Under the pieces are notes generated by a model. It searched no databases and was not told the DNA's origin. It worked only from the letters and a program-made list of their open reading frames with translations. A stretch of DNA of 64,000 nt, taken from assembly GCA_002101205.1 (NCBI GenBank), contig LWTM01000067.1:1-64000 (forward strand), in the 5' to 3' direction. The stretch comes from Cycloclasticus sp. symbiont of Poecilosclerida sp. N. Lineage in GTDB: Bacteria > Pseudomonadota > Gammaproteobacteria > Methylococcales > Cycloclasticaceae. Shown one piece after another: positions 8,366-16,474 of the stretch (position 1 is its first letter; each line of letters opens with the position of its first letter). A program made the translations under genes and the position numbers.

Positions 8366-9256
8366 ATGTTAGCGATATTAAAAAAGCACCCTCTAGCGTT
8401 TATTTTATCTGTTACTTTTCATCTGTTGCTAATAGGATTTTTTGTATTTAGTGCTGATTTTTTTGATGAGGAGGTTCAGGCAAGACCGTCCGTTAACATC
8501 GTTAAGGCAATGGTTATTGACGAGTCTAAGGTAAGGGCAGAAGCACAGAGACTAAAAAAACTAGAAAAGCAAAAAGCTCTACGAGAAAAAAAGCGGCTTG
8601 ATGATATAAAAAAGCAGCTGAATGATATCAAAAAGCAGCGCTTGGCTGAGGAAAAGAAAATAGCGGATGCAAAGAAGCAAGTAGCACTGAATAAGAAAAA
8701 ATTAGAAAAGCAAAAAAGGGTCGAAGCGGCGAAACAAGCCAAGCTTAAAAAACAGCAGGCGTTAGATAAAAAGAAAAAAGCAGCCGCAGAGAAAAAGAAA
8801 AAAGCAGCCGCAGAGAAAAAGAAATTGGCGGATGCTAAAAGAAACCAAGAGCGTTTAGCAAAAGAGCAAGCGGACAGGGAGCAGGACCTGCGTGCTCAAG
8901 CGGCCTTAGAAGAAAAGCAAATGCGTGCTCAAGCGGCCTTTGAAGAAGAGCAAAGACGTGCTCAAGTAGCTGTGGGAAGCTTTAGTAATTTAATTCGCCA
9001 AAAAGTTGAGCGTAATTGGATACAGCCAGCGGGCGACATTTCAGGTCTCAGCTGTGTTGTTCGTGTTCGTTTAATCCCGGGTGGCGAAGTGGTTGATGCG
9101 CAGGTTATTGAGTCAAGTGGTAATGCGGTTTTTGATCGTTCGGTGGAATTGGCAACAAGAAAAGCGGCGCCATTACCGTTGCCCAAGGACCCCAGCTTGT
9201 TTAACTATTTTAGAACCCTAGAATTTTACTTTAGACCAGGAGGGAACAAAGGATGA
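8366..9256 (+). CDS. tolA: Cell envelope protein TolA
   Basis: 296 residues. An N-terminal membrane anchor (LAFILSVTFHLLLIGFFVFSA), a long Lys/Ala/Glu-rich helical domain (about residues 55-205), and a C-terminal TonB-like domain with LSCVVRVRLIPGGEVVDAQV and SGNAVFDRSVELA. It spans the periplasm from TolQR to Pal/TolB. The helical region contains short DNA-level tandem repeats (AAAAAGCAGCCGCAGAG units near 8775 and CGTGCTCAAGCGGCCTT units near 8900). It is shorter than E. coli TolA (about 420), mainly in the helix. The stop overlaps tolB as ATGA. Confidence 0.93.
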   Translation: MLAILKKHPLAFILSVTFHLLLIGFFVFSADFFDEEVQARPSVNIVKAMVIDESKVRAEAQRLKKLEKQKALREKKRLDDIKKQLNDIKKQRLAEEKKIADAKKQVALNKKKLEKQKRVEAAKQAKLKKQQALDKKKKAAAEKKKKAAAEKKKLADAKRNQERLAKEQADREQDLRAQAALEEKQMRAQAAFEEEQRRAQVAVGSFSNLIRQKVERNWIQPAGDISGLSCVVRVRLIPGGEVVDAQVIESSGNAVFDRSVELATRKAAPLPLPKDPSLFNYFRTLEFYFRPGGNKG

Positions 9257-10551
9257 AACGAACCATTAAATCAGTTTTTTTTCTAAGCTTCATGTTGAGC
9301 TTCTCAGCGATGGGCGCAGCGTTAAAAATTGAAATTACGCAAGGCATTTCATCCGCTCAGCCGATTGCGATTGTGCCTTTTTCGAGCCAACAAATCCTTG
9401 GCGGATTAGCCGTTGATATTGCCCAAGTGGTGAGTGATGATCTGGCTCGTAGCGGCAGGTTCAAGCCCTTAGCTCGAACTGATATGTTGAGCAAACCCTC
9501 TACGTCTGAGCAGGTTAATTTTCGCAATTGGCAGGCGCTAGGGCAAGATAATTTAGTGATTGGTAAAGTGACACCAAATGTTAACGGCATGTTGGAAGTA
9601 CAGTTTCAATTATTTGATGTGTATAAAGGTGAACAGTTAATAGGATTTAGTATCCCAACGAGTCACTCGGGGCTTAGAGTGGCTGCGCACCGAATGAGTG
9701 ATTTAATTTATGAAAAACTTACGGGCCAAAAAGGGGCGTTTAGTACGCGGATGGCTTATGTAACCTCAATGCGTGATGTGATGGGTAAATTGGAATATAA
9801 AGTCCAGGTGGCCGATGCAGACGGTTATGGCACTAAAACAATTGTCACCTCAACAGAACCGATTATGTCGCCTTCTTGGTCGCCTCGGGGTGATAAAATA
9901 TCTTATGTTTCGTATGAAGGGGGGCGTTCTTCAATCTATACGCAAATACTTAAAACGGGTCAGCGTGAGAAGCTACGCTCGTTTAAGGGTATCAATGGCG
10001 CGCCATCTTGGTCGCCCGACGGGAGCCAATTAGCGTTAACCTTATCTAAAGCTGGCAGTGCTGATATTTATATCTATAATGTCATTAGCCGCTCATTTAG
10101 ACGTTTAACAAAAAGCTATGCTATTGATACAGAGCCGGATTGGTCGCCTGATGGTCGTCAAATTATTTTCACATCAGACCGTGGTGGCAAACCGCAGATA
10201 TATCGGATTTCTGTCGACGGAGGCGAGGCTGTACGTGTAACATTTGAAGGCTCGTATAATGCGCGTGCCAGTTATTCACCCGATGGAAAGCACATCACAA
10301 TGGTACACAGGGTGCAAGGCGAATACCGTATTGCCACCTTAGATTTGAAAACAGGTTTAACAAACATATTAACGGATGGGCGGTTAGATGAGTCGCCAAG
10401 TTATGCGCCAAACGGCAGTATGATTTTATATTCTACTAATGATGGCTTGAAATCCATATTGGCTGCGGTATCATCAGACGGCAAAGTTCGGCAAAAACTC
10501 AGGCTGCAAGGCGGAGAAGTAAGAGAGCCAGCATGGTCACCTTTTAAATAA
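9253..10551 (+). CDS. tolB: Tol-Pal system beta-propeller protein TolB
   Basis: 432 residues. A signal peptide (MKRTIKSVFFLSFMLSFSAMGA) is followed by the TolB N-terminal domain (PIAIVPFSSQQI) and a six-bladed propeller with repeated blade motifs such as SPSWSPRGDKISYVSYEGG, GAPSWSPDGSQLALTLS, EPDWSPDGRQIIFTSDRGG and ESPSYAPNGSMILY. It is periplasmic and binds Pal. Overlaps tolA by 4 bases. Confidence 0.97.
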   Translation: MKRTIKSVFFLSFMLSFSAMGAALKIEITQGISSAQPIAIVPFSSQQILGGLAVDIAQVVSDDLARSGRFKPLARTDMLSKPSTSEQVNFRNWQALGQDNLVIGKVTPNVNGMLEVQFQLFDVYKGEQLIGFSIPTSHSGLRVAAHRMSDLIYEKLTGQKGAFSTRMAYVTSMRDVMGKLEYKVQVADADGYGTKTIVTSTEPIMSPSWSPRGDKISYVSYEGGRSSIYTQILKTGQREKLRSFKGINGAPSWSPDGSQLALTLSKAGSADIYIYNVISRSFRRLTKSYAIDTEPDWSPDGRQIIFTSDRGGKPQIYRISVDGGEAVRVTFEGSYNARASYSPDGKHITMVHRVQGEYRIATLDLKTGLTNILTDGRLDESPSYAPNGSMILYSTNDGLKSILAAVSSDGKVRQKLRLQGGEVREPAWSPFK

Positions 10552-10572
10552 ACGACAAGTAGAGGAATAAAA

Positions 10573-11106
10573 ATGAAGACGTATCAAAAACTAATATTTA
10601 GCCTATTTCTATCTTCAGCCCTAGCGGGTTGCAGTATGTTTGGGGGTGGCGACGTGGGTGGAGGCACTAATGGCGGCGTTAATGGCGGCGCTAATGGCGG
10701 AGCGAGTACAGAGGGTATTGACGATAGTGACTACTACGCAGGTCATCCGTTAGATAACCCCTCTAGCCCATTATCAACCAAAGTTATTTACTTTGCATTT
10801 GATAGCACCACTGTTGAACCTGAATATGGCCCTGTTTTAGCCGCACACGGCGCATACTTGGCTGCGAACGCAGGTGTTTTTGTGATGGTAGAAGGCCATG
10901 CTGATGAGCGTGGAACGCGTGAATATAATGTGGCGCTTAGCGAAAAACGCGCTAATACAGTTCAAAATTTATTAAACCTTCAAGGCGCTGGCAGCAACCG
11001 AACAGAAGCTGTTGCACTCGGTGAAGAAAAACCTGTTGCTATGGGTCATGATGAATCAGCCTGGCATTTAAATCGTCGTGTTGAGCTTGTCTACCCAGCG
11101 CATTGA
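10573..11106 (+). CDS. pal: Peptidoglycan-associated lipoprotein Pal
   Basis: 177 residues. A lipoprotein signal ending in the lipobox LAGC (Cys19), a Gly/Asn-rich linker made from small repeats (GGVNGGANGG), then an OmpA-like peptidoglycan-binding domain: VIYFAFDSTTVEP, VEGHADERGTREYNVALSEKRA and the final RRVELVY. It anchors the outer membrane to peptidoglycan. RBS AGAGGAATAAAA lies just before ATG. Linked to tolB after 21 bases and to cpoB by overlap. Confidence 0.97.
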   Translation: MKTYQKLIFSLFLSSALAGCSMFGGGDVGGGTNGGVNGGANGGASTEGIDDSDYYAGHPLDNPSSPLSTKVIYFAFDSTTVEPEYGPVLAAHGAYLAANAGVFVMVEGHADERGTREYNVALSEKRANTVQNLLNLQGAGSNRTEAVALGEEKPVAMGHDESAWHLNRRVELVYPAH

Positions 11107-11861
11107 TTAGAAAACAAATACAAATAGTCGCCTTACTGCTAATGAGTGGGGCTGCTTCGGCAGCCCTACCGCCAGTTACCGATGGTGGTACCGAAGCAGC
11201 AGTTGCACAGGCATCGGCCAGCAGTATGTTGGGGATGTATAAGCGTCTTGAACAATTACAACGTGAGGTTCAGCAACTACGAGGTCAAGTGGAAGAGCAA
11301 ACGTACCGCATTGAAGCATTAAAAAAACGCCAGCGTGACTTGTATCTTGATATAGATAGACGTATTGCTCAGTTAAAAACGAGTAAAAAGGTAATACTTA
11401 CATCTACAAACGACAGTAATTCAGTGGTTGATGCAGCAAAAGGAATAATTTATCAGCCGATATCAACAACCACAGAACAAGATAAACTTGTCTACGATAA
11501 AGCATTACTTAGTTTAAAAGCAGGCCGTTACCAACAGTCGATCAGTGACTTTTCAAGTTTTGTTAAAAGCTTCCCAAATAGCGTATATTTCCCCAATGCG
11601 CTTTATTGGCTAGGGGAGGCAAGCTACGTGAACCGAGATTTTAAGCGGGCACTGGAAGAGTTTAATAAGCTAATTTCGCAACACGCAACCCATGTTAAAG
11701 CAAAAGGAGCCTTGTTGAAAATAGGCTTTATTCAATACGAAATCAAGCAATGGGAACAATCGCGTAAGACGCTAATAAAAGTTACAACGTCGTACCCGGG
11801 CACTACGGTTGCAGGGCTTGCACAAAAAAGACTGGATCGGTTGCGCCAAGAAAAACACTAG
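11103..11861 (+). CDS. cpoB: Cell division coordinator CpoB (YbgF)
   Basis: 252 residues with a TTG start at 11103 that overlaps the pal stop (TTGA). Signal peptide MIRKQIQIVALLLMSGAASA, then a coiled-coil trimerisation region (LEQLQREVQQLRGQVEEQ), then TPR repeats (YDKALLSLKAGRYQQSISDF and FPNALYWLGEASYVNRDFKRAL). It coordinates Tol-Pal constriction with PBP1B. TTG is preferred because no ATG gives a complete signal peptide. Confidence 0.94.
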   Translation: MIRKQIQIVALLLMSGAASAALPPVTDGGTEAAVAQASASSMLGMYKRLEQLQREVQQLRGQVEEQTYRIEALKKRQRDLYLDIDRRIAQLKTSKKVILTSTNDSNSVVDAAKGIIYQPISTTTEQDKLVYDKALLSLKAGRYQQSISDFSSFVKSFPNSVYFPNALYWLGEASYVNRDFKRALEEFNKLISQHATHVKAKGALLKIGFIQYEIKQWEQSRKTLIKVTTSYPGTTVAGLAQKRLDRLRQEKH

Positions 11862-11886
11862 TTTTTTAACGTCCGTTTTGATTGAT

Positions 11887-12534
11887 ATGTCCAAAGACAG
11901 CTTGCGCATTACTGAAATTTTTTATTCGCTCCAAGGTGAAGGGAAAACAGTGGGATTGCCAACCACCTTTATTCGCCTAACAGGTTGCCCACTGCGTTGT
12001 GGTTATTGCGATACAGAATATGCATTTTATGGTGGAAAGACGCGTTTAATAGAGGACATTGTTCAAGAAGTGAGCAGCTTAGGCGCGAAATATATTAACG
12101 TAACAGGTGGTGAGCCTTTAGCCCAGAAACGCGTGCATAACTTGATGAGCAAACTTTGTGATGCTGGGTATTGTGTTTCATTAGAAACTAGCGGCGCACT
12201 GAATATATCAGACGTAGACTCACGCGTTATAAAAGTACTGGATGTTAAAACGCCAGGCTCCAATGAAGTCGATAAAAACAAGCATTCAAACTACCAATAT
12301 TTAACGGAGCAAGATCAAGTTAAATATGTTATTTGTGATAAAGAAGACTTTCTCTGGTCAAAAGAGCATATGCAAAAACATCAACTAAATGATAAGTGCG
12401 AGGTGCTTTTTTCGCCTGTTCAAGGGCTATTAGAGGCAACGGAACTGGCAAACTGGGTGCTGGAAAATAAATTAGCTGTCAGGTTTCAAATCCAACTCCA
12501 TAAATATCTTTGGGGCGATGTGCCGGGCAAATAA
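11887..12534 (+). CDS. queE: 7-carboxy-7-deazaguanine synthase QueE
   Basis: 215 residues from ATG 11887. Radical SAM enzyme converting carboxytetrahydropterin to 7-carboxy-7-deazaguanine in queuosine synthesis. The cluster motif CPLRCGYC binds [4Fe-4S]; SLQGEGKTVGLPTTFIRLTGC and the NVTGGEPL motif are also present. A longer open frame begins upstream inside cpoB, but ATG 11887 (MSKDSLRITEIFYSLQGEG) gives the family N-terminus. Followed after 12 bases by queC, so the tol-pal operon probably runs into queuosine genes. Confidence 0.95.
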   Translation: MSKDSLRITEIFYSLQGEGKTVGLPTTFIRLTGCPLRCGYCDTEYAFYGGKTRLIEDIVQEVSSLGAKYINVTGGEPLAQKRVHNLMSKLCDAGYCVSLETSGALNISDVDSRVIKVLDVKTPGSNEVDKNKHSNYQYLTEQDQVKYVICDKEDFLWSKEHMQKHQLNDKCEVLFSPVQGLLEATELANWVLENKLAVRFQIQLHKYLWGDVPGK

Positions 12535-12546
12535 TATCTTAAAATC

Positions 12547-13224
12547 GTGACGAATAAAAAAGCAGTCGTCTTATTATCTGGAGGGCTCGACTCTGCCACA
12601 GTGTTAGCGATAGCCAAAGAGCAGGGCTATGCATGTTATACGTTGAGTTTTGATTACGGTCAGCGACATAAATCTGAATTAAAGGCGGCGGCTAAATTAT
12701 CCAAAGTGTTTGGTGTCACAGCGCATAAAACGATTAAATTGGGCATGGGCGAATTCGGTGGTTCAGCACTAACAGATGATGATATCGATGTGCCGATAAA
12801 AAAGGTTATAGGCATACCTGTTACCTATGTGCCTGCCCGTAACACAGTGTTTTTATCTATTGCCCTAGGCTGGGCGGAAGTACTGGGTGCAAAGGATATA
12901 TTTATTGGTGTTAATGCAGTGGATTATTCTGGTTATCCCGACTGTCGCCCAGAATTTATCAGCGCATTCGAGAGCCTAGCTAATTTAGCGACAAAGGCGG
13001 GCGTGGAAGGGAGTGGGTTCAAAATCCATACGCCATTAATTAATGACACTAAGGCGCAAATCATCCAAAAAGGGAACGCTTTAAACATTGATTATAGCGC
13101 AACTGTTTCGTGCTATCAGGCAACCATAAAAGGCGAAGCATGTGGTGTTTGTGAATCCTGTCGATTACGAAAACAAGGGTTCGAAAAAGCGAAAGCACAA
13201 GACCCTACTCGTTATAAAAGTTAA
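12547..13224 (+). CDS. queC: 7-cyano-7-deazaguanine synthase QueC
   Basis: 225 residues with a GTG start (GTGACGAATAAA). ATP-dependent ligase/amidase producing preQ0. PP-loop [30 protein letters not shown], and the C-terminal zinc site with [17 protein letters not shown] and the preceding SCYQ. Next step after QueE; the reductase that follows in the pathway, QueF, is at 26229-26627, separated by accessory DNA. Confidence 0.96.
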   Translation: MTNKKAVVLLSGGLDSATVLAIAKEQGYACYTLSFDYGQRHKSELKAAAKLSKVFGVTAHKTIKLGMGEFGGSALTDDDIDVPIKKVIGIPVTYVPARNTVFLSIALGWAEVLGAKDIFIGVNAVDYSGYPDCRPEFISAFESLANLATKAGVEGSGFKIHTPLINDTKAQIIQKGNALNIDYSATVSCYQATIKGEACGVCESCRLRKQGFEKAKAQDPTRYKS

Positions 13225-13310
13225 ACAAGTAGCTTCTTGTGAAATCAAAGGTTTAAAATATATTCGACTTGTTTTTTGGGCTTAATCAGGTATCATTCTC
13301 GCCTCTTGGA

Positions 13311-13386
13311 GGGTCGTTAGCTCAGCCGGTAGAGCACCGCACTTTTAATGCGATGGTCGCGCGTTCGAATCGCGCACGACCCACCA
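13311..13386 (+). tRNA. tRNA-Lys (UUU)
   Basis: 76 nt including an encoded CCA. The acceptor stem GGGTCGT pairs with ACGACCC; the D arm AGCTCAGCCGGTAGAGC is canonical; the anticodon loop CTTTTAA carries TTT; the T arm GCGCGTTCGAATCGCGC is perfect. A terminator follows at 13401. Accessory DNA starts right after, so the locus may mark an island boundary. Confidence 0.98.
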
Positions 13387-13400
13387 TCCAAACACTCAAG

Positions 13401-13425
13401 GCCAGCTTACATAGCTGGCTTTTTT
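13401..13425 (+). terminator. Terminator after tRNA-Lys
   Basis: Stem GCCAGCT / AGCTGGC with loop TACAT, followed by a T-run; 15 bases after the tRNA. Confidence 0.9.
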
Positions 13426-13440
13426 GTCTTTGTTTTTAAA

Positions 13441-13696
13441 TGGAATGGAAAGTCATCGGGCATTATTTGTGACATTATTCGAAGCGCGGGAGAAAACATC
13501 ATTTTGTCCCCAGAATAACGGTCAATGAAACCATCCCTTAGATATACCTTTGTTTTCTGAAGATATGTACAGGTTCGTCCTTTATTTTTAATGGTTCAAA
13601 TGGGAGTTTCGTCTTAATAATTTGTTTTGCATATTCAATATCTCCATTAGATATCGCAACGCATACTTCTTGAATTGTTTGATAGCTTTTTGCCAT
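13441..13696 (-). pseudogene. HNH endonuclease gene remnant
   Basis: On the minus strand ATG 13696 starts MAKSYQTIQEVCVAISNGDI, which runs to a stop at 13538. In a shifted frame the sequence continues as VYLRDGFIDRYSGDKMMF and PALRIMSQIMPDDFPFH, which I recognise as the N-terminal half of a family of HNH endonucleases. The HNH catalytic half is missing: the homology stops at the tRNA-Lys terminator. So there is one frameshift plus a 3' truncation. The ATG begins 15 bases after the attC site, the normal position for a cassette gene. Confidence 0.65.
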
Positions 13697-13710
13697 CGAT
13701 TAGTTTTTAA

Positions 13711-13794
13711 ATATAACGCCCAGCTCACTTGACGGCAAAAGCAGAGCGTAGCGAAACGGCACTTTTGGCGGTCAAGTGCAGTGCCTTGTTATGT
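13711..13794 (-). other. attC-like integron recombination site
   Basis: Read on the minus strand the site begins with ACATAAC (outer core, 13794-13788), continues TAACAAGGCACTGCACTTGAC, and ends GGGCGTTATAT (13711). The arms CACTTGACCGCCAAAAG and CTTTTGCCGTCAAGTG pair with one unpaired base, and a second pairing lies inside. The TAACAA...GGGCGTTA ends and bulged hairpin are the architecture of integron attC sites. The stop of the GFA gene (13789-13791) lies inside the outer core, as usual for cassettes. Confidence 0.7.
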
Positions 13795-14172
13795 TTCTTT
13801 GCTGAGATGTGCAAGTGTGTGTGCGTGTCCTTCCCAGTTTTTTCCATCAAATTTCTCTATTATTAAATCCATAGGTTGCAGATTCAAACAGCGAACATTT
13901 ATATCATATCCATCAGGATTAGAGCGCGGAATGTAAAATGATTTAATGCCACAAGTTTTACAGAATTTATGTTTGGCCTGTGCTGTTTTAAATGTGTATG
14001 TAGTTAAATTACCTTTTCCCTGTAATAATTTAAATTTTGATTTTGGCACAATCAAATGCAAGTATCCTGACTTTGAACAAATACTACAGTCGCAATCTTG
14101 GCAGGTGATCTTAATGGGCGCCTCTACTTCAAACTGTACTGCACCACAATGACAACTGCCTTTATATATCAT
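13789..14172 (-). CDS. GFA family (DUF636) zinc protein
   Basis: 127 residues from ATG 14172 (MIYKGSCHCGAVQFEVEAP); the longer frame to 14193 adds seven unlikely residues. The family includes glutathione-dependent formaldehyde-activating enzyme and CENP-V, with a zinc fold using CHCG, CQDCDCSIC and CKTCGIKSFYIPRSNPDGYDIN; all expected cysteines are present. The substrate is unknown, and most members do not act on formaldehyde. Its stop codon overlaps an attC-like site, so it looks like an integron cassette gene. Confidence 0.85.
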   Translation of the reverse strand: MIYKGSCHCGAVQFEVEAPIKITCQDCDCSICSKSGYLHLIVPKSKFKLLQGKGNLTTYTFKTAQAKHKFCKTCGIKSFYIPRSNPDGYDINVRCLNLQPMDLIIEKFDGKNWEGHAHTLAHLSKET

Positions 14173-14229
14173 TTGACGTAAAAAGAGCCACACGTTTCAC
14201 AGTCAGCCGCAAGCATTTGCTAGAGGCCA

Positions 14230-14538
14230 TTAACCACCAACTTTATTATATGCCAACTCAATGTACTGCTTGGCTTCTTCAAATTCTTCTGGTGTTGAGA
14301 TAGTGAGCTCAACTTCACCAATACCATAATGGCCAATTGTACTTACATCTCGATAACACTTTGGTGGCTCAAGAACCTCAAAAGGTTTAAGTTTGATAAA
14401 CAACTTAATATTTTTGCTTTTTGCTTCCATACATACGATATTTTTAGATGATTTATCCGCTATAATGTCGTGATTATGCTCTAAAGCATAGGGTTCACGC
14501 AATTGCCTTGTTTCTTTGACAATTAGATCAGACCACAT
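14230..14538 (-). CDS. DUF5655-like small protein
   Basis: 102 residues. Near the start NIVCMEAKSKNIKLFIKLKPFEV, then DVSTIGHYGIGEVELTISTPEEFEEAKQYIELAY. This pattern of a basic strand, a glycine-rich turn and a terminal helix fits the DUF5655 predicted transport/nuclease-associated family. It may be a detached C-terminal domain, since such domains often follow longer N-terminal parts. Function unknown. Confidence 0.55.
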   Translation of the reverse strand: MWSDLIVKETRQLREPYALEHNHDIIADKSSKNIVCMEAKSKNIKLFIKLKPFEVLEPPKCYRDVSTIGHYGIGEVELTISTPEEFEEAKQYIELAYNKVGG

Positions 14539-14541
14539 ATT

Positions 14542-14714
14542 CTACCCCTCAAGTAATTCGGTTGGTGTGCAAATGATAGGCGGTTCATCCTTCGAGTTTG
14601 CTTGCACCTCAATAAGCTCGGCATTAAGCCAGATATTTTGGGCTGTAACAAAATAAATGCATGCTTTTCGAGGTTAAGAATGCTTTTATTGCTGTCGAAT
14701 TCAAAACCACGCAT
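14542..14714 (-). pseudogene. BrnT-like toxin remnant
   Basis: ATG 14714 reads MRGFEFDSNKSILNLEKHA; after a one-base shift the sequence continues FVTAQNIWLNAELIEVQANS and KDEPP before a TAG at 14544-14542. This matches the first half of BrnT-family toxins (FEFDxNKSxxNxxKHGIDFxxAQxLW). It has a frameshift and no C-terminal half, and no BrnA partner is seen. Confidence 0.55.
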
Positions 14715-14734
14715 GAGTAAAAGGGAGAATGCTA

Positions 14735-14787
14735 AGTGTCAACAACGCCCGAAAACTGAACCACTCCATCAACTGAAAAATGATCCA
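14735..14787. repeat. IS21-family terminal repeat, solo copy
   Basis: Begins AGTGTCAACAACGCCCGAAA and continues to TGATCCA; it matches 15744-15796 over 53 bases with one difference, in the same orientation. The TGTCAACAACGCCC end is of IS21 type. Here no transposase follows: the repeat joins directly to a truncated antitoxin gene. Confidence 0.8.
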
Positions 14788-15017
14788 TGGACGAAGAGTT
14801 GAAGAATGAAGCTGAATCAATACCCAGATCCGTTGGTATAACGCCATCTGAAGCAATCAGAATGCTTTATAAGCAAATAGTTAACCGGCATGAGTTTCCA
14901 TTGGAGCTACGCACTCCCAATGCTGCAACATTAGCGGCCTTTGCCGAAGTCGATAATGATACAGGGGAGATTGAAACCTTTGCTTCATTTGACGAGTTAT
15001 TAAATGCGGACGATTAA
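14787..15017 (+). pseudogene. DinJ/RelB-type antitoxin, 5' truncated copy
   Basis: Reads MDEELKNEAESIPRSVGITP and PSEAIRMLYKQIVNRHEFPL. Nearly the same protein is encoded at 25576-25830, which has nine more N-terminal residues (MSGIARARM). In this copy the IS21 end replaces them, removing the original start and promoter. The remaining protein would lack the first strand of the ribbon-helix-helix, so DNA binding is doubtful. The partner toxin is truncated as well. Confidence 0.8.
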
Positions 15018-15084
15018 GCCATCTAATCAATTTAAAAAAGACCTTAAGCAAGTTAAAAAGAACCCGGAACGCAGCAAAGGCTAA
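15004..15084 (+). pseudogene. YafQ-type toxin, truncated copy
   Basis: 26 codons: MRTIKPSNQFKKDLKQVKKN then PERSKG and TAA. It matches the start of the full toxin at 25817-26098 but stops before every catalytic residue, hence inactive. The sequence after 15084 is unrelated. Confidence 0.8.
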
Positions 15085-15115
15085 CGTGTTTATGCTGGCA
15101 AACTTGATTTTTTTG

Positions 15116-15409
15116 TTATAACTCAACATTATCTGAACTCAGTAGTTGACGACTATTACGCAAAGTTAGTATTTTAATATCATGTTCAATTTTATAAATT
15201 ATGCGATAGCTACCAAAGATTATTTCTCGATAACTTGAGCCCAATAACTCAGGTACTTCACGCCCCATTTCAGGTTGTGAACCAAGCAATTCAGTACGGT
15301 CAAATATATCATTTACCCATTCTTCGGCAGCTGATGGTTTATCAAATGCGATAAATTTAGATGTTGTCTCTAATTTTTCTAGCGCTAAAGGGGACCAAAC
15401 TACTTTCAA
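15116..15409 (-). CDS. RelE/ParE family toxin
   Basis: 97 residues. MKVVWSPLALEKLETTSKFI, then AAEEWVNDIFDRTELL, PEMGREVPELLGSSYREIIFGSYRIIYKI: the typical ParE/RelE fold, with the arginines of the GREVPEL and YRIIYKI motifs. It lacks the catalytic set of mRNA-cleaving RelE, so a ParE-like gyrase poison is more likely. It overlaps the upstream antitoxin by 4 bases. Confidence 0.88.
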   Translation of the reverse strand: MKVVWSPLALEKLETTSKFIAFDKPSAAEEWVNDIFDRTELLGSQPEMGREVPELLGSSYREIIFGSYRIIYKIEHDIKILTLRNSRQLLSSDNVEL

Positions 15410-15687
15410 TTCTTAATGCGCTTCAAAATTTTTGATCGAGCATCTGAGTTAGATATACCTAGCCCAGCAGAAAGTTGAGCTTCAGCTTTTTGTACTTCTT
15501 CAAGCAGCTCGATCTTTTCTTGCATGGTTTCATACTCTGAAACATCAATAACTACAGCTACACCTTTTCCTCTTTGGGTAATAACAATTGGTCGCCTTGT
15601 TTCATTTATTTGTTTTATGAATGAAGCGGCACCAGCTCTAAAATCTGATAAGGGTTGAATATCTTGATCAAAATGAAGTCTACGCAT
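15406..15687 (-). CDS. Phd/YefM family antitoxin
   Basis: 93 residues. The N-terminal DNA-binding fold LSDFRAGAASFIKQINETRRP, IVITQRGKGVAVVIDVSEYE is characteristic of Phd/YefM, followed by a helical toxin-neutralising tail. It precedes the ParE-like toxin on the minus strand, antitoxin first with ATGA overlap. A palindrome just upstream (15702-15721) is the likely autoregulatory operator. Confidence 0.9.
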   Translation of the reverse strand: MRRLHFDQDIQPLSDFRAGAASFIKQINETRRPIVITQRGKGVAVVIDVSEYETMQEKIELLEEVQKAEAQLSAGLGISNSDARSKILKRIKN

Positions 15688-15701
15688 GATAATACCTTTA
15701 G

Positions 15702-15721
15702 TTGTACTCTATATGGTACAA
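15702..15721. promoter_or_regulatory. Palindromic operator of the Phd/ParE pair
   Basis: TTGTAC (15702-15707), eight bases, GTACAA (15716-15721): a perfect inverted repeat 14 bases before the antitoxin start, where Phd/YefM repressors typically bind. Confidence 0.6.
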
Positions 15722-15743
15722 ACTATAGTGCAAGCTAGGTGTT

Positions 15744-15912
15744 AGTGTCAACAACGCCCGAAAACTGAACCACTCCATCAACTGAAAAGTGATCCACTGT
15801 ATTTCATTTCATTGGGCTGATTAAGCCCGCTTGCTTCTTTTCTTTTAGGCGATAACTGTCTCCTTTAATTTGAACAATATGTGAGTGCTGTAAGTACACG
15901 TGCTGAGGTCTT
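15744..15912 (-). mobile_element. istB: IS21-family end with istB 3' fragment
   Basis: On the minus strand the frame RPQHVYLQHSHIVQIKGDSY ends in RLKEKKQAGLISPMK and a TGA at 15806-15804. This is the C-terminus of the IstB ATPase helper of IS21 elements. The 53-base terminal repeat (15744-15796) follows. istA and the rest of istB are missing. The RPQ-VYL coding segment recurs at about 58931-58945, and its first bases at 57496-57510. Confidence 0.75.
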
Positions 15913-15973
15913 GTAAAAAACGATATGTATGGCATATTATGGGGTGTGAGAATGATGAGCGGTAGGGTAAGAA

Positions 15974-16366
15974 ATGATAAAATTTGGAATTAAAGACCTA
16001 TGTGAGAGTGCGGAAAAACAAATCGAAAGCATTACGGTGGAAGAAGCGTTAAGCATATATAAAAACGACGATGTGGTAGTGATCGACATTCGGGATATAA
16101 GAGAGTTGTATCGTGATGGCAAAGTTCCAAGCGCTTATCATGCTCCTCGAGGAATGCTAGAGTTTTGGGTAGACCCAGACAGCCCATATCATAAACCCAT
16201 ATTTGTATCTGGCAAACGGTTGGTTTTCTATTGTGGTGGTGGAATGCGTTCCGCGCTTGCTACACAAACAGTACAGATGATGGGCTTGGAAAATGTATGC
16301 CATATTGAAGGTGGTTTTGCTGCATGGCGCAAGGCAAAATTTCCCATTGAGAACGTGGAAAAATAA
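15974..16366 (+). CDS. Rhodanese-like sulfurtransferase
   Basis: 130 residues; RBS GGGTAAG just before ATG. Single rhodanese domain: VEEALSIYKNDDVVVIDIRD, GKVPSAYHAPRGMLEFWVDP and the active loop VFYCGGGMRSALA with catalytic Cys. Cytoplasmic; probable persulfide carrier. A second rhodanese with a different loop is at 31356-31706. Confidence 0.9.
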   Translation: MIKFGIKDLCESAEKQIESITVEEALSIYKNDDVVVIDIRDIRELYRDGKVPSAYHAPRGMLEFWVDPDSPYHKPIFVSGKRLVFYCGGGMRSALATQTVQMMGLENVCHIEGGFAAWRKAKFPIENVEK

Positions 16367-16474
16367 AATGCTCTTGCAAAAGCGTTTTAGTGCAAGAGGT
16401 ATGAAAACTCGATAGAGTTTAATCAACACTGATGTAAGGTGCCCGTATATTTTATTTAGAAAAGTAGTTTTATT

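Noticed and set aside
8476-8742. Minus-strand Phe/Ser/Cys-rich frame inside tolA
   Set aside because: Mirror of the Lys-rich tolA helix codons.
14602-14802. 66-codon plus-strand frame over the BrnT remnant
   Set aside because: Antisense of the BrnT-like fragment and the IS21 end.
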